The notes: generated by a model not told the origin, from the letters alone. A DNA stretch of 64,000 bases from Parapedobacter koreensis (GCF_900109365.1 NZ_FNZR01000003.1:62001-126000); one strand, 5' to 3'. Positions 52,492 through 62,323 are shown, counted from the first letter of the stretch. Numbers and translations are program-made.

Positions 52492-53105
52492 CAAAACAGC
52501 CCAAACAACTCCGTTTCGATTTTCTGAAGCACAAAACCCATATCCTCCGGATTATTGGCAAAATCGAGCTTATCTTTGTCTAAGATAAGCAGTTTCCCAT
52601 CCTTGTAATTCTTGATCCATTTTTCATACTTGGTATTGAGCTTGGAAAGGTAATCCAAGCGGATGTTTGCCTCGTATTCCCGTCCCCTGGTTTGGATATT
52701 TTCAACCAATGTCGGTACGGAGGCCCGCAGGTAAATAAGTAGGTCTGGGGGCTTGATGTACGAGATGATGCTTTCGAAGATATTGCTATAGTTTTCGAAA
52801 TCGCGTGCACTCATCAACCCCATGTCATATAAGTTTTCCGCAAAGATATATGCATCTTCATAGATCGTTCGATCTTGAATCAGGTTGGTTTCTTTCCGCT
52901 GTAACTGTACAATGTGCCTAAATCGGCTATTGAGGAAATAGATTTGCAGGTTGAATGCCCAGCGCTTCATATCACTATAGAAATCTTCCAAATATGGATT
53001 GTCATCCACGGCCTCAAATTGTGGTTCCCATTTGAGGTGGTTGGCCAACAACTGCGTGAGCGTTGTTTTCCCTGCTCCGATGTTTCCTACGATGGCGATG
53101 TGCAT
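52491..53105 (-). CDS. Deoxynucleoside kinase
   Basis: The 204-residue dNK-family kinase has the P-loop GNIGAGKTTL (about 7-16), the ERS/DRS-like DRTIYEDAYIF segment and the R-x-R lid region QTRGREYE. It phosphorylates deoxyadenosine, deoxyguanosine or pyrimidine deoxynucleosides for salvage. The start at 53105 is 1 bp after the trpS stop codon, in the trpS-dNK-kdsB run; an upstream ATG would overlap trpS. Confidence 0.92.
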   Translation of the reverse strand: MHIAIVGNIGAGKTTLTQLLANHLKWEPQFEAVDDNPYLEDFYSDMKRWAFNLQIYFLNSRFRHIVQLQRKETNLIQDRTIYEDAYIFAENLYDMGLMSARDFENYSNIFESIISYIKPPDLLIYLRASVPTLVENIQTRGREYEANIRLDYLSKLNTKYEKWIKNYKDGKLLILDKDKLDFANNPEDMGFVLQKIETELFGLF

Positions 53106-53106
53106 A

Positions 53107-54102
53107 TTAAAACTTCCTAATACCGATAATTTCGCGTACATCCGCTATGGTTTTGCGGGCACTTTCCCGTGCTTTTTCGTTCCCATGGCGAATCATTTTG
53201 CTAATATACTCGTTATCGTTGGAAATTTCATGGATGCGTTCGCGAACAGTTGCCGTTGCGGCAACCATGTCTTCGGCCAGTTGTTTTTTGAGATCGCCAT
53301 AGCGTATTTCGCACCGATTGTATTGCGCATCAAAATGCTTCACGGTATCGGGCGTGGATACGGCTTCGAGCAAGGTAAATAGGTGCTGGATTGCTTCCGG
53401 CTTCTGTTGGTTGGGTTCGGTGGGGCCACCATCGGTGACGGCACGCATCACTTTCTTGCGGATGGCCTCCGGGGAGTCAGACAGGTAGACCGCATTGGCT
53501 TCACCTTCCGATTTTCCCATCTTTCCTTTGCCATCCAATCCGGGTATTTTGACAAGCTGTTTGCTGAATGAAAAGGCATGTGGCTCCGTAAAATAGTCCG
53601 TCTTATACATACGGTTGAAGCGATTGGCAAATGTCCGGGTCATTTCCAGGTGCTGCTCCTGATCCTTGCCCACCGGTACCTTGGTAGCCCGGTGCAGCAA
53701 AATATCTGCGGCCATCAATACCGGGTAGGTAAGCAAGCCGGCATTTACATTGTTGGGATTTGCCCGTACTTTGTCTTTAAACGATGTTGCGCGCTCCAGT
53801 TCGCCCAAGTAGGCGTTCATGTTAAGGTAAAGGTACAGCTCGGCTACCTCAGGCACCTCGGATTGGACATAGATGGTTGCCACTTCCGGATCAATGCCCG
53901 CTGCAAGGTATTCCACCACAACCTGCCGTACATTGGCATGCAAATCTTCCGGGGTGGGGTGGGTGGTCAGTGAGTGGAGGTCGGCGATGAAGAAGTAGCA
54001 GTTGTGCTCGTGCTGCATCTGCACGAAATTTCTGACTGCCCCATAGTAATTTCCCAAATGTAACTTTCCGGTACTGCGGATACCGCTCACAACTGTTTCC
54101 AT
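53107..54102 (-). CDS. trpS: Tryptophanyl-tRNA synthetase
   Basis: The 331-residue class I synthetase has the HIGH-like motif KLHLGNYYG (about 12-20) and the KMSKS-like GKMGKSEG near residue 197. The start METVVSGI at 54102 matches the family; a longer frame to 54186 would overlap the promoter of the divergent desaturase gene. It is first gene of the minus-strand run with the nucleoside kinase and kdsB. Confidence 0.96.
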   Translation of the reverse strand: METVVSGIRSTGKLHLGNYYGAVRNFVQMQHEHNCYFFIADLHSLTTHPTPEDLHANVRQVVVEYLAAGIDPEVATIYVQSEVPEVAELYLYLNMNAYLGELERATSFKDKVRANPNNVNAGLLTYPVLMAADILLHRATKVPVGKDQEQHLEMTRTFANRFNRMYKTDYFTEPHAFSFSKQLVKIPGLDGKGKMGKSEGEANAVYLSDSPEAIRKKVMRAVTDGGPTEPNQQKPEAIQHLFTLLEAVSTPDTVKHFDAQYNRCEIRYGDLKKQLAEDMVAATATVRERIHEISNDNEYISKMIRHGNEKARESARKTIADVREIIGIRKF

Positions 54103-54140
54103 ATTGGCCGCGAAAATAAGGAATTCTCCGCTATTATCCT

Positions 54141-54148
54141 TATTTTTG
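54141..54148 (+). promoter_or_regulatory. -7 promoter element of the desaturase gene
   Basis: TATTTTTG, an exact consensus match, 28 bp before the desaturase ATG in the 74-bp divergent spacer with trpS. Confidence 0.5.
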
Positions 54149-54176
54149 TCGATGTAAGGACTTAGACGGTTAAAAT

Positions 54177-55277
54177 ATGGAAGCACTCGTTAAACCGACA
54201 TATAAGAAGCCGGGACCAGACGATTTTTTTAAAAAACTCCAAAAGGAAGTACAGGAAAAAGTATTGGGCGACAAGCGTATCCAACGGCGGAATGTGGCTA
54301 AAACATACCTCTTGCTTTTTCTTTATGCTGGGTTCTATACATGCATATTGGTGCTTGGAAACCACACACCGTTGCTGTTTTTATGCTATATTCTGCTGGG
54401 TTTTTCGATGATTATGCTCTTTATCAACGCATTTCATGATGCCGCCCATGGAGCGGTATTTAAAAAGCGGAAACATAATCAGCGATTTATGTATGTGCTG
54501 GAGTTTTTTGGCAGCAACAGCTGGCTTTGGGGCAAACGCCATAATTTGCTGCACCACCCTTATCCCAATATTCAGCATTGGGATACCGATATCAAACAAA
54601 GTGATTTAGTACGGATATTCCCTGACAGCATTTACCTCAAGCAACACCGCTATCAGCATATTTACATGTTTTTACTGTATCCTTTATATACGCTCAACTG
54701 GCTGTTTATCCGAGATTTCAAGGATTTTTTTGGTACAAAGGATAATTACGTAAAGCGGGTTGTGAAAATTCCCAAGATAGAATATTATCGATTGTTTGCC
54801 GCAAAGCTCTTCAACCTGTTTTATCTGCTGGCCATTCCGATGATGGTGCTCAATCAGCCTTGGTATGTGGTCGTATTGGGTTGGTTGTGCATGCATATTT
54901 TTGGCAGTATGCTGGGAGTGATTGCGTTGATATCAACGCATGTGGACGAAACCGCCATCTTTCCCCTGCCGCCGGCGGACGGTAAGATGGACGTGACGTG
55001 GGCCGAACATCAAATGATGGTGACCAAAGATTTCAGTGCGGATAATCCAGTAGCTAATTTCCTTTTCGGGGGCTTTACGCATCACGTAGCGCATCACTTA
55101 TTTCCGCATGTGGCTCATACGTACTATCCGTATATAACGCCCATCATTAAACGGTATGCGGAGGATTACAAGCTCCCATACACCTGCTATCCAGCGATAA
55201 AAGCCGTGCGATCGCATTTTGTGCTGCTGAAAAAGCAGGGTGCTGCCGAGAACCTGTTCCAGCATGGGGAATTATAA
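54177..55277 (+). CDS. Fatty acid desaturase (acyl-lipid type)
   Basis: The 366-residue membrane di-iron protein has the three His boxes: HDAAH (about 88-92), HNLLHH (about 122-127) and HHVAHHLFPH (about 303-312), with four or more transmembrane helices between. It introduces double bonds into fatty acyl chains and so adjusts membrane fluidity. The last 6 bp overlap the convergent mazG gene. Confidence 0.93.
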   Translation: MEALVKPTYKKPGPDDFFKKLQKEVQEKVLGDKRIQRRNVAKTYLLLFLYAGFYTCILVLGNHTPLLFLCYILLGFSMIMLFINAFHDAAHGAVFKKRKHNQRFMYVLEFFGSNSWLWGKRHNLLHHPYPNIQHWDTDIKQSDLVRIFPDSIYLKQHRYQHIYMFLLYPLYTLNWLFIRDFKDFFGTKDNYVKRVVKIPKIEYYRLFAAKLFNLFYLLAIPMMVLNQPWYVVVLGWLCMHIFGSMLGVIALISTHVDETAIFPLPPADGKMDVTWAEHQMMVTKDFSADNPVANFLFGGFTHHVAHHLFPHVAHTYYPYITPIIKRYAEDYKLPYTCYPAIKAVRSHFVLLKKQGAAENLFQHGEL

Positions 55278-56075
55278 TTTTTTTGCCTCTTCCCAATAGA
55301 CGTCCATCTCGGCGAGAGACATTTCCTTCAGGTTTTTACCGAGTTCGCGGGCACGTGCTTCCAAGTGGGTAAAACGTTTGATGAATTTTTTGTTGGTGCG
55401 TTCCAGGGCGTTTTCGGGATTGATGCCAATAAACCGTGCATAATTGACCAAGGAAAAGAGGAGATCACCAAATTCGGCTTCGGCCCGCTCACTATCAATG
55501 GCTTTCGCCTGCGTGACGTCAAATTCATTTTTGAACTCGGCCAGTTCTTCCTCTACCTTTTGCCAGACCTGTTGTTTTTCTTCCCAATCGAACCCTACGC
55601 CACGCACTTTGTCCTGGATGCGGTATGCTTTTACTAAAGCCGGCAAGGAATGTGGCACCCCGGCAAGCACGGACTTGTTACCTTCCTTGAGTTTGAGTTG
55701 TTCCCAGTTGCGTTTTACGTCATCTTCATTGTTTACAGCCACGTCACCATAGATGTGCGGGTGGCGGCTGATAAGCTTTTCACAGACATTGTTGAGCACA
55801 TCCACGATGTCAAAGGCCCCCTGTTCTTCGGCGATGCGGGCATAAAATACCAGGTGCATCATCAGATCACCAAGCTCTTTTTTTACTTCCGGAAGATTGC
55901 CGTCCAGGATGGCATCGCCCAATTCGTATAGCTCTTCGATGCTGAGGTGACGGAGTGTCTCCATGGTCTGCTTCCTGTCCCAAGGACATTCGGTACGCAG
56001 GGTATGCAGCACGGTCAGCAGGCGTTCGAAGGCTTTGGCTGGTGTTTCCTGAGGCGGGGGAGGGGTATGGGGCAT
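55272..56075 (-). CDS. mazG: Nucleoside triphosphate pyrophosphohydrolase MazG
   Basis: The 267-residue protein has two tandem MazG domains: the first with CPWDRKQTMETLRHLSIEELYELGDAI and the KKELGDLMMHLVFYARIAEE metal-binding helix, the second with ELAEF and EFGDLLFSLVNYARF. It hydrolyses non-canonical or excess NTPs to NMP and PPi. The hybrid kinase gene lies 10 bp upstream on the same strand, so the two may be co-transcribed. Confidence 0.95.
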   Translation of the reverse strand: MPHTPPPPQETPAKAFERLLTVLHTLRTECPWDRKQTMETLRHLSIEELYELGDAILDGNLPEVKKELGDLMMHLVFYARIAEEQGAFDIVDVLNNVCEKLISRHPHIYGDVAVNNEDDVKRNWEQLKLKEGNKSVLAGVPHSLPALVKAYRIQDKVRGVGFDWEEKQQVWQKVEEELAEFKNEFDVTQAKAIDSERAEAEFGDLLFSLVNYARFIGINPENALERTNKKFIKRFTHLEARARELGKNLKEMSLAEMDVYWEEAKKL

Positions 56076-56085
56076 GTTCTTGTTG

Positions 56086-58605
56086 TTATACGTCTACTGT
56101 ACTGGGATTGCCTTGGATCTGCAGTTGCTGCATCAGCTCATCAAGCTGCATGAGTGCGCGTTGCAATTCGGTTTCTGGGGGTAGGTCACCGTTGCGGGCG
56201 TCGATTTCCATTTTGCGCAGCTGGAAAGCAATTTTGTCGGCACCGATTTGTGCCGTGCGCCCTGCGACACGATGTAGGAGTAATTCCACATTTTCAAGGT
56301 CATGCGCGTGGTAATAATCGGTAAGGGTAGCGATGTCTGCAGTAGTGTCACGGGTATAAAGGGCGATGATGTTGTGCGCCTGCACTTCATCATCCGGTGC
56401 AAATTGGCGGACGCCTGTCAGTTGATTTGCAGCTACCTGGGCTTCCACAGGTGGAATACCCAGCAAATGGAGCAAATCGGCCTCCTTGAAGGGCTTAAGC
56501 AATAACCCATCAAACCCTTGGGCAAGGATTTGCTCCTGTTCTTCCGGCAATACCTGTGCGGTACATGCATATACATTTACACCGGCGGTGTTAATCTTTT
56601 TATGCAGTTCCTTATTAAGCTGGGTGCCATCCATTTCGGGCATCCGGATATCCATCAACACGGTCTTTACTTCGGGATCCCAAGGCGTCGTCAACACGTC
56701 CCGTGGAGACATGAAACAGCGGTAAGGAATACGGTACTTATCGAGAATATTTTGGCACAAGCCCAAGATCAACCTGTCATCATCGATAATCCATACGCTA
56801 CCTTCGAATGGTTTCAGGGTTGCTTCTACCCTGTGCATCGGGATTTCGGCTATGGTGTTGACCGCTGTTTTCAGGGGTAAGTTGACTTTAAAAACCGATC
56901 CGAATCCCTTTTTGCTTTCCACGCGGATACTACCGCCCATGCTTTCACAAATGGTTTTTACGATGCTTAATCCTAATCCACTGCCAAAATGGACGCCTGA
57001 GTTGGCATTTTCAGATTGCTCAAAGTCATTGAATATGCGATCAAGATCTTCCGCAGGTATGCCCTTGCCAGTATCTTTTACAACGATATTGAATTCGGTC
57101 TTTTCGTTATAGACCACTGTGCTTACATTGAGTGTCACTTTGCCATGATCGGTAAATTTGATGGCATTGCTAAGTAAATTGAATAAAATCTGTTTGATGC
57201 GGAATGCGTCGCCCAATACCTGCCCCGAACCTAAGATGCGCGTGTTGAACTCCAGCGCCAGCCCCTTGCCCTGTGCCTGTGCTTTCATGACGGAGACGAC
57301 GTTATTTACCAAGCCTTCTACTGCAAAGAGCTTTTCGCTGAGCACGATTTTACCGGATGTGATGCGGCTGTAATCCAAAATTTCATTTACAATTTGCAGC
57401 AGGTGCTCCGAAGATTGGTAGATGGCGTCAATCTTGGTGTCCTCCGCGTGCTGCCCCTGTTTCAATTGCTCGGAATAGCCGATGATGGACTGTAAGGGGG
57501 TTCGCAGTTCGTGGCTCATGTTAGCCAGGAAACGCTGTTTCGCAGCGGCGTGGTATTCGGCCTCTTCTTTCGCCGCTTCCAAGGCCACACGATAGGCATT
57601 GTTCCGGCGGATATCGGCCAAAATTAAATAGACCATGACGGCTGTGATGATAAAAAATGCGAGGATAATGGCGCTGATGCGCCATACACTGTCGCTTACT
57701 ACTGCACGCGCCTGCTGGTTGTCTACTTCCATCTGTTGCATCGCTTCGTTTTCCACGGAATGCAGGATGCTCAGCATGTTGCTGATGAGTGTGTTGGAGA
57801 CAATGGTTAAATCCTTTTCCCGGCTGACGAATTGTTCGCGTTGCTGTTGCTGAAGCATTTGGAAACGCTGCACTGCGCTATCAATGCGGGCCAATGTGCT
57901 GTCGTGCTGCACCGCCCTGATGGTGTCTACGATAGTTTCCATTTCCTCCTCAACCATCCGTCGCTCTTCAACGACAGGCAGCGGCGGCTGCTCTTGGCGT
58001 TTTCGGCCGAAAAGGCGGCCAAAAAAACCACGGTCATCACTGTCAATAAGGACGGGTATTGCGCTGGTGTCGCCAGCTATGGTTGTCGTGCGGCGCTTCC
58101 GTTCGGTGGTCACAATGGTACTATCAGAACTGGGCTCGTAGATAACGTCGCTTAATGATTGCAGTTGCTCTAAAAATTCGCGGCTATCCACTACTTTCTC
58201 GCGCACGCTCACATATCCATTAAACAACCTGTCCCGCTGCCGGAGCAGGGATTTTATGGAGTCTATCCGGGATTGTTGAACATCACTGCCTGCATATAAT
58301 TGTTTCAATGAATCAAGGGAAGCAACGATTGCGGCCGATTCTTTGGAAAAGCTTCTATAAGATGCATTCCCTCCGAATGCTTGCGCCCGTTGCATTTGAT
58401 CCAGCCGCATGATATCCCGTGAAATGCCGCTGACCATTTCCAGCTTGGGATCTGGTGTCGTGATGCTTTCCACGGTGCCCATCATCTCCGTGAATGCTAC
58501 ACGGCTGATTACCCATGCCAATGCCAATGCTACTGCACCGGTGACAAACACGAAGATAACTTTGCGCCGTACACTCCCTGTGGATTGTATGTCTGGTGTG
58601 GGCAT
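56086..58605 (-). CDS. Hybrid sensor histidine kinase with receiver and Hpt domains
   Basis: The 839-residue phosphorelay protein has TM1 at about 15-37, a 270-residue predicted periplasmic region rich in coiled coil, TM2 at about 310-330, HisKA with NMSHELRTP (His365), HATPase with DTGKGI and GSGLGLSIVK, a receiver domain with IDDD and Asp652, and a C-terminal Hpt domain with His778 in LHRVAGRTAQIGAD. All four phosphorelay residues are present except an output domain, so a separate response regulator must exist. The basic patch GRLFGRKRQ at about 197-205 is odd for a periplasmic region. Confidence 0.92.
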   Translation of the reverse strand: MPTPDIQSTGSVRRKVIFVFVTGAVALALAWVISRVAFTEMMGTVESITTPDPKLEMVSGISRDIMRLDQMQRAQAFGGNASYRSFSKESAAIVASLDSLKQLYAGSDVQQSRIDSIKSLLRQRDRLFNGYVSVREKVVDSREFLEQLQSLSDVIYEPSSDSTIVTTERKRRTTTIAGDTSAIPVLIDSDDRGFFGRLFGRKRQEQPPLPVVEERRMVEEEMETIVDTIRAVQHDSTLARIDSAVQRFQMLQQQQREQFVSREKDLTIVSNTLISNMLSILHSVENEAMQQMEVDNQQARAVVSDSVWRISAIILAFFIITAVMVYLILADIRRNNAYRVALEAAKEEAEYHAAAKQRFLANMSHELRTPLQSIIGYSEQLKQGQHAEDTKIDAIYQSSEHLLQIVNEILDYSRITSGKIVLSEKLFAVEGLVNNVVSVMKAQAQGKGLALEFNTRILGSGQVLGDAFRIKQILFNLLSNAIKFTDHGKVTLNVSTVVYNEKTEFNIVVKDTGKGIPAEDLDRIFNDFEQSENANSGVHFGSGLGLSIVKTICESMGGSIRVESKKGFGSVFKVNLPLKTAVNTIAEIPMHRVEATLKPFEGSVWIIDDDRLILGLCQNILDKYRIPYRCFMSPRDVLTTPWDPEVKTVLMDIRMPEMDGTQLNKELHKKINTAGVNVYACTAQVLPEEQEQILAQGFDGLLLKPFKEADLLHLLGIPPVEAQVAANQLTGVRQFAPDDEVQAHNIIALYTRDTTADIATLTDYYHAHDLENVELLLHRVAGRTAQIGADKIAFQLRKMEIDARNGDLPPETELQRALMQLDELMQQLQIQGNPSTVDV

Positions 58606-58657
58606 GGATTAATTCCCCTAACTTTATGTAAAGTTACCAAAAATTGTGCTAATATAG

Positions 58658-58749
58658 AAGTCAACTATCCGCAACCAACTTTCAGCTATTGACTTTTACG
58701 AAAATGATGTAACGAATCTGATAGCCGAAAGCTGATAACCCATCGCCGA
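58658..58749. repeat. Heptanucleotide-phased tract between clpB and the hybrid kinase gene
   Basis: About thirteen 7-mers, strongest at both ends (CTATCCG, CTTTCAG, CTATTGA; then ATAGCCG, AAAGCTG, ATAACCC), ending exactly at the clpB stop codon. Confidence 0.7.
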
Positions 58750-61341
58750 TTACTGGTTTAAGAACACAAACTTGTGGTCAAACATGTCCAGCTTGATATT
58801 GCTCTCCTTGTCAATATTGTCGGCCAGAATTTCCTTAGATAATTCGTTGAGGATGTGTTTCTGGATGACGCGCTTGAGTGGACGGGCACCGTATTGTGGA
58901 TCATACCCCAGTTGGGCCAACCAATCGAGCGCTTCGTCGCTCGCCGTAAGATGAATACCTATCTCAGCCAGCTGCTGCTGCATCTTGCTGAATTGTATCT
59001 GCACAATCTTGCCCAGTTCTTCCCGGCTGAGCGGTGCAAACATGATGACTTCATCAATGCGGTTGAGGAATTCCGGTCGGATGGTTTTCTGAAGCAGCTC
59101 AAATACTTCATGCTGTGTTTTTGCGATGATTTCCTCCCTATTGTTTTCATCCAGGTTGCTGAAGTTTTCCTGGATAAGGTGCGAACCGATGTTGGAGGTC
59201 ATGATGATAATGGTGTTTTTAAAGTTGACCACTCGCCCCTTATTGTCAGTGAGGTGGCCATCATCCAATACTTGCAAGAGAATATTGAACACATCGGGAT
59301 GTGCCTTTTCGATCTCATCCAGTAATATTACAGCATAGGGCCTGCGGCGAACCGCCTCGGTCAATTGTCCACCTTCATCATACCCAACATACCCGGGAGG
59401 CGCGCCGATGAGGCGCGATACCGAATGGCGTTCTTGGTATTCACTCATGTCTATACGGACCATCGATTGTTCATCATTGAAAAGAAATTCGGCTAAGGCC
59501 TTTGCCAGCTCGGTCTTGCCCACGCCCGTGGTGCCAAGGAAAATAAAGGATCCAATGGGACGGCGTTTGTCGCTAAGTCCGGCACGTGAGCGCCTGATGG
59601 CATCCGAAATGGCCTCGATGGCCTCTTCCTGACCGGCGACGCGCTTGTGTAATTCTTCTTCAAGATGTAGCAATTTGTCGCGCTCGCTTTGCACCATTCT
59701 CGTCACCGGTATGCCAGTCCACCGGGATACGACACCGGCGATGTCCTCCGCAGTCACTTCTTCCTTCAGCATACGGCTGTTGCTTTGCTTTTCGGTAAGT
59801 TCTTTTTTGAGTACTTCTACCTTGTCCTGAGATTCCTTGATGCGCCCATAACGGATTTCAGCGACCTTGCCATAATCACCGGCCCGTTCTGCTTGGTCTG
59901 CTTCTATCTTATAAGTTTCAATCTGCTCCAGTTCATGGTTGATGTTATCTACCAACGTCTTTTCGCTTTGCCATGCTGCACGCAAGGAGTCCCGATCCGC
60001 GCTTAGGTTGGCAATTTCTTCGCTCAATTCATCGACCTTCTTGGAGTCTTTCTCCCGTTTGATGGCTTCACGTTCGATTTCCAGTTGCATAATGCGGCGT
60101 TCAATTTCATCAACAGCTTCGGGCACCGAATCCATCTCAAGGCGTAGTTTCGAGGCCGCTTCGTCCATGAGGTCAATGGCCTTGTCGGGAAGGAAGCGAT
60201 CCGCAATGTACCGTTGGGACAATTCTACGGCTGCAATGATGGCCTCATCGAGGATCCGTACCTTATGGTGGGTTTCATAACGTTCTTTAAGCCCGCGCAG
60301 GATGGAGATTGCATCTTGGGTATCCGGCTCTTCCACCATTACCTTTTGGAAACGGCGTTCCAATGCTTTGTCTTTCTCAAAGTATTTTTGGTATTCATTG
60401 AGGGTTGTCGCACCGATGGCACGCAGCTCACCGCGCGCGAGTGCCGGTTTAAGGATATTGGCGGCGTCCATCGCGCCCTCGCCGCCGCCGGCTCCTACCA
60501 GCGTGTGGATTTCATCAATGAAGAGGATGATCTCCCCGTCGCTTTGGGTGACTTCCTTCACTACGGCTTTGAGCCGCTCCTCAAATTCCCCCTTGTATTT
60601 GGCCCCCGCAATCAGTGCACCCATATCCAATGAAAAGACCGTTTTCGTCTTTAAATTTTCGGGTACGTCGCCCTTGATAATGCGGTGCGCGATGCCTTCA
60701 GCAATGGCCGTCTTTCCCACACCCGGTTCTCCCACCAGGATGGGATTGTTTTTTGTACGGCGCGAGAGGATCTGGATGACCCGGCGGATTTCCTCGTCAC
60801 GGCCGATTACCGGATCCAGTTTGCCGGATTCCGCAAACTCGTTGAGGTTACGGGCATATTTATTCAATGCATTGTAAGTAGCTTCGGCGTTTTGGTCGGT
60901 CACGCGGGCACTGCCCCGCAGGTCACCGATTGCCCTTTTCAGATCTTTCTCTGTCACACCCTGATCTTTGAGCAATGAAGCGGTTTTGTCACCTGCGTTG
61001 AGGATGCCCAATAGGATATGTTCAATGGATACAAATTCATCCTTGAATTCCTTCAGGTAAGACTGCGCTTTCTGTAACGCTGTATTGGCCGACGAAGATA
61101 AGTAAATACTGCTTCCGCTCACCTTGGGGAAAGTGCCGATTTGTTTATCCAGCTCATCCTCCACATGCTTTACATTGACGTTAAGCTTTTTGAGTAGGTG
61201 ACTGACTACATTCTCGTCTACCAACAGCAATGCCTTAAGCAAGTGTGCGGTCTCAATGGCTTGTTGCTGGTTGCCGATGGCGATTTCGGAAGCCTTCTGG
61301 ATGGATTCCTGCGCCTTAATCGTATAGTTGTTAAAATTCAT
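58750..61341 (-). CDS. clpB: ATP-dependent chaperone ClpB
   Basis: The 863-residue AAA+ disaggregase has an N-terminal Clp_N domain, NBD1 with Walker A GEPGVGKT, a middle coiled coil (about 400-520), NBD2 with GTTGVGKT, and a C-terminal D2-small domain. It works with DnaK to resolubilise aggregated proteins. I set the start at 61341 (MNFNNYTIKAQESIQKA), the conserved beginning; an upstream ATG adds 11 residues. No CIRCE or other heat-shock operator was recognised in the 158-bp upstream spacer. Confidence 0.96.
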   Translation of the reverse strand: MNFNNYTIKAQESIQKASEIAIGNQQQAIETAHLLKALLLVDENVVSHLLKKLNVNVKHVEDELDKQIGTFPKVSGSSIYLSSSANTALQKAQSYLKEFKDEFVSIEHILLGILNAGDKTASLLKDQGVTEKDLKRAIGDLRGSARVTDQNAEATYNALNKYARNLNEFAESGKLDPVIGRDEEIRRVIQILSRRTKNNPILVGEPGVGKTAIAEGIAHRIIKGDVPENLKTKTVFSLDMGALIAGAKYKGEFEERLKAVVKEVTQSDGEIILFIDEIHTLVGAGGGEGAMDAANILKPALARGELRAIGATTLNEYQKYFEKDKALERRFQKVMVEEPDTQDAISILRGLKERYETHHKVRILDEAIIAAVELSQRYIADRFLPDKAIDLMDEAASKLRLEMDSVPEAVDEIERRIMQLEIEREAIKREKDSKKVDELSEEIANLSADRDSLRAAWQSEKTLVDNINHELEQIETYKIEADQAERAGDYGKVAEIRYGRIKESQDKVEVLKKELTEKQSNSRMLKEEVTAEDIAGVVSRWTGIPVTRMVQSERDKLLHLEEELHKRVAGQEEAIEAISDAIRRSRAGLSDKRRPIGSFIFLGTTGVGKTELAKALAEFLFNDEQSMVRIDMSEYQERHSVSRLIGAPPGYVGYDEGGQLTEAVRRRPYAVILLDEIEKAHPDVFNILLQVLDDGHLTDNKGRVVNFKNTIIIMTSNIGSHLIQENFSNLDENNREEIIAKTQHEVFELLQKTIRPEFLNRIDEVIMFAPLSREELGKIVQIQFSKMQQQLAEIGIHLTASDEALDWLAQLGYDPQYGARPLKRVIQKHILNELSKEILADNIDKESNIKLDMFDHKFVFLNQ

Positions 61342-61499
61342 TGTCTTAATTTTATGAATGTTTAGGCAAAACAAGTACCATGGGAAATTTGATTTTAGAA
61401 TCGGAAATTTTGTCGCATTTGATTTGGATTGTACTGAATAATTGACTGGTCATTAATGGGTTATACTGAAAAAATAGCAGGTGAGATATAGCTGGTGGA

Positions 61500-62210
61500 T
61501 CAAAAATTCGGTTTGAGTAAGTACTTGTCATAAAACCTGAAGATGTGTTCCGCAGCTTCTTCTGCGGTGTCCACAAGCCGGTAAAGGTTGAGATCCTCCG
61601 GACTAATATTGCCTTCCTTGAGCATAGTGCCCTTCACCCACTCGAAAAGGCCCCCGTAGTATGCCTTTCCGACCAATACGATGGGAAAGCGTGCGATTTT
61701 TCCGGTTTGGATGAGTGTAATGGCTTCAAACAATTCATCCATCGTGCCGAACCCCCCGGGAAGGACAATAAAGCCCTGTGAATATTTCATGAACATGACT
61801 TTACGCACGAAGAAATAGTTGAATTGCAAAAGTTTATCACGGTCGATATAGGCATTGTGGAATTGTTCAAACGGCAACTCAATATTGATGCCTACGGACT
61901 TGCCCCCTGCTTCATAAGCCCCTTTGTTGGCTGCCTCCATAATGCCAGGCCCGCCGCCGGAAACCACGCCGTATCCACGTTCGGTAAGTAATCGTGCGAT
62001 GTCTTCGGCAAGTTTATAATAGGTATGGTCTTGTGGTGTTCGGGCTGAGCCAAACATCGATACGCAAGGGCCTATCTTAGCAAGCTTTTCAAATCCGTCC
62101 ACAAACTCTGCCATGATTTTGAAAATTTGCCAAGAGTCCTTCACCTTAATTTCCTGCCAGGTCTTATTTTCAAATGCCCGCATGATTTTATCTTCTCTCG
62201 TCCTTGCCAT
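61500..62210 (-). CDS. LOG family protein (putative nucleotide 5'-monophosphate nucleosidase)
   Basis: The 236-residue Rossmann-like protein has the LOG hallmarks GGGPGIMEAANKGAYEAGG (PGGxGT-type nucleotide site 1) and LPGGFGTMDELFEA. Family members release the base from nucleotide monophosphates such as cytokinin ribotides or hydrolyse AMP. The N-terminal extension (MARTREDKIMRAFENKTWQEIK) is typical of the long bacterial TIGR00730 form. No clear promoter was found upstream. Confidence 0.9.
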   Translation of the reverse strand: MARTREDKIMRAFENKTWQEIKVKDSWQIFKIMAEFVDGFEKLAKIGPCVSMFGSARTPQDHTYYKLAEDIARLLTERGYGVVSGGGPGIMEAANKGAYEAGGKSVGINIELPFEQFHNAYIDRDKLLQFNYFFVRKVMFMKYSQGFIVLPGGFGTMDELFEAITLIQTGKIARFPIVLVGKAYYGGLFEWVKGTMLKEGNISPEDLNLYRLVDTAEEAAEHIFRFYDKYLLKPNF

Positions 62211-62288
62211 AGGTGTCTTTGTGTTTTTCGCTAAAATACTAATTTTTGACAGGTTCTATTACACTTATCCATTTGGATGCCGGTGCAC

Positions 62289-62323
62289 ACGGTTTATGAC
62301 TTACGACTTTCGTACTAAAAAAG
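62289..62323. repeat. Heptanucleotide-phased tract upstream of recR
   Basis: Five 7-mers (ACGGTTT, ATGACTT, ACGACTT, TCGTACT and a weaker one) ending exactly at the recR -7 box. Confidence 0.65.

Noticed and set aside
61342-61499. CIRCE-type heat-shock operator upstream of clpB
   Set aside because: No TTAGCACTC-N9-GAGTGCTAA or similar inverted repeat is present.
9891-62323. CRISPR array as an explanation for the phased repeats
   Set aside because: Units are 7 bp, directly abutting and degenerate, with no spacers and no cas genes nearby.
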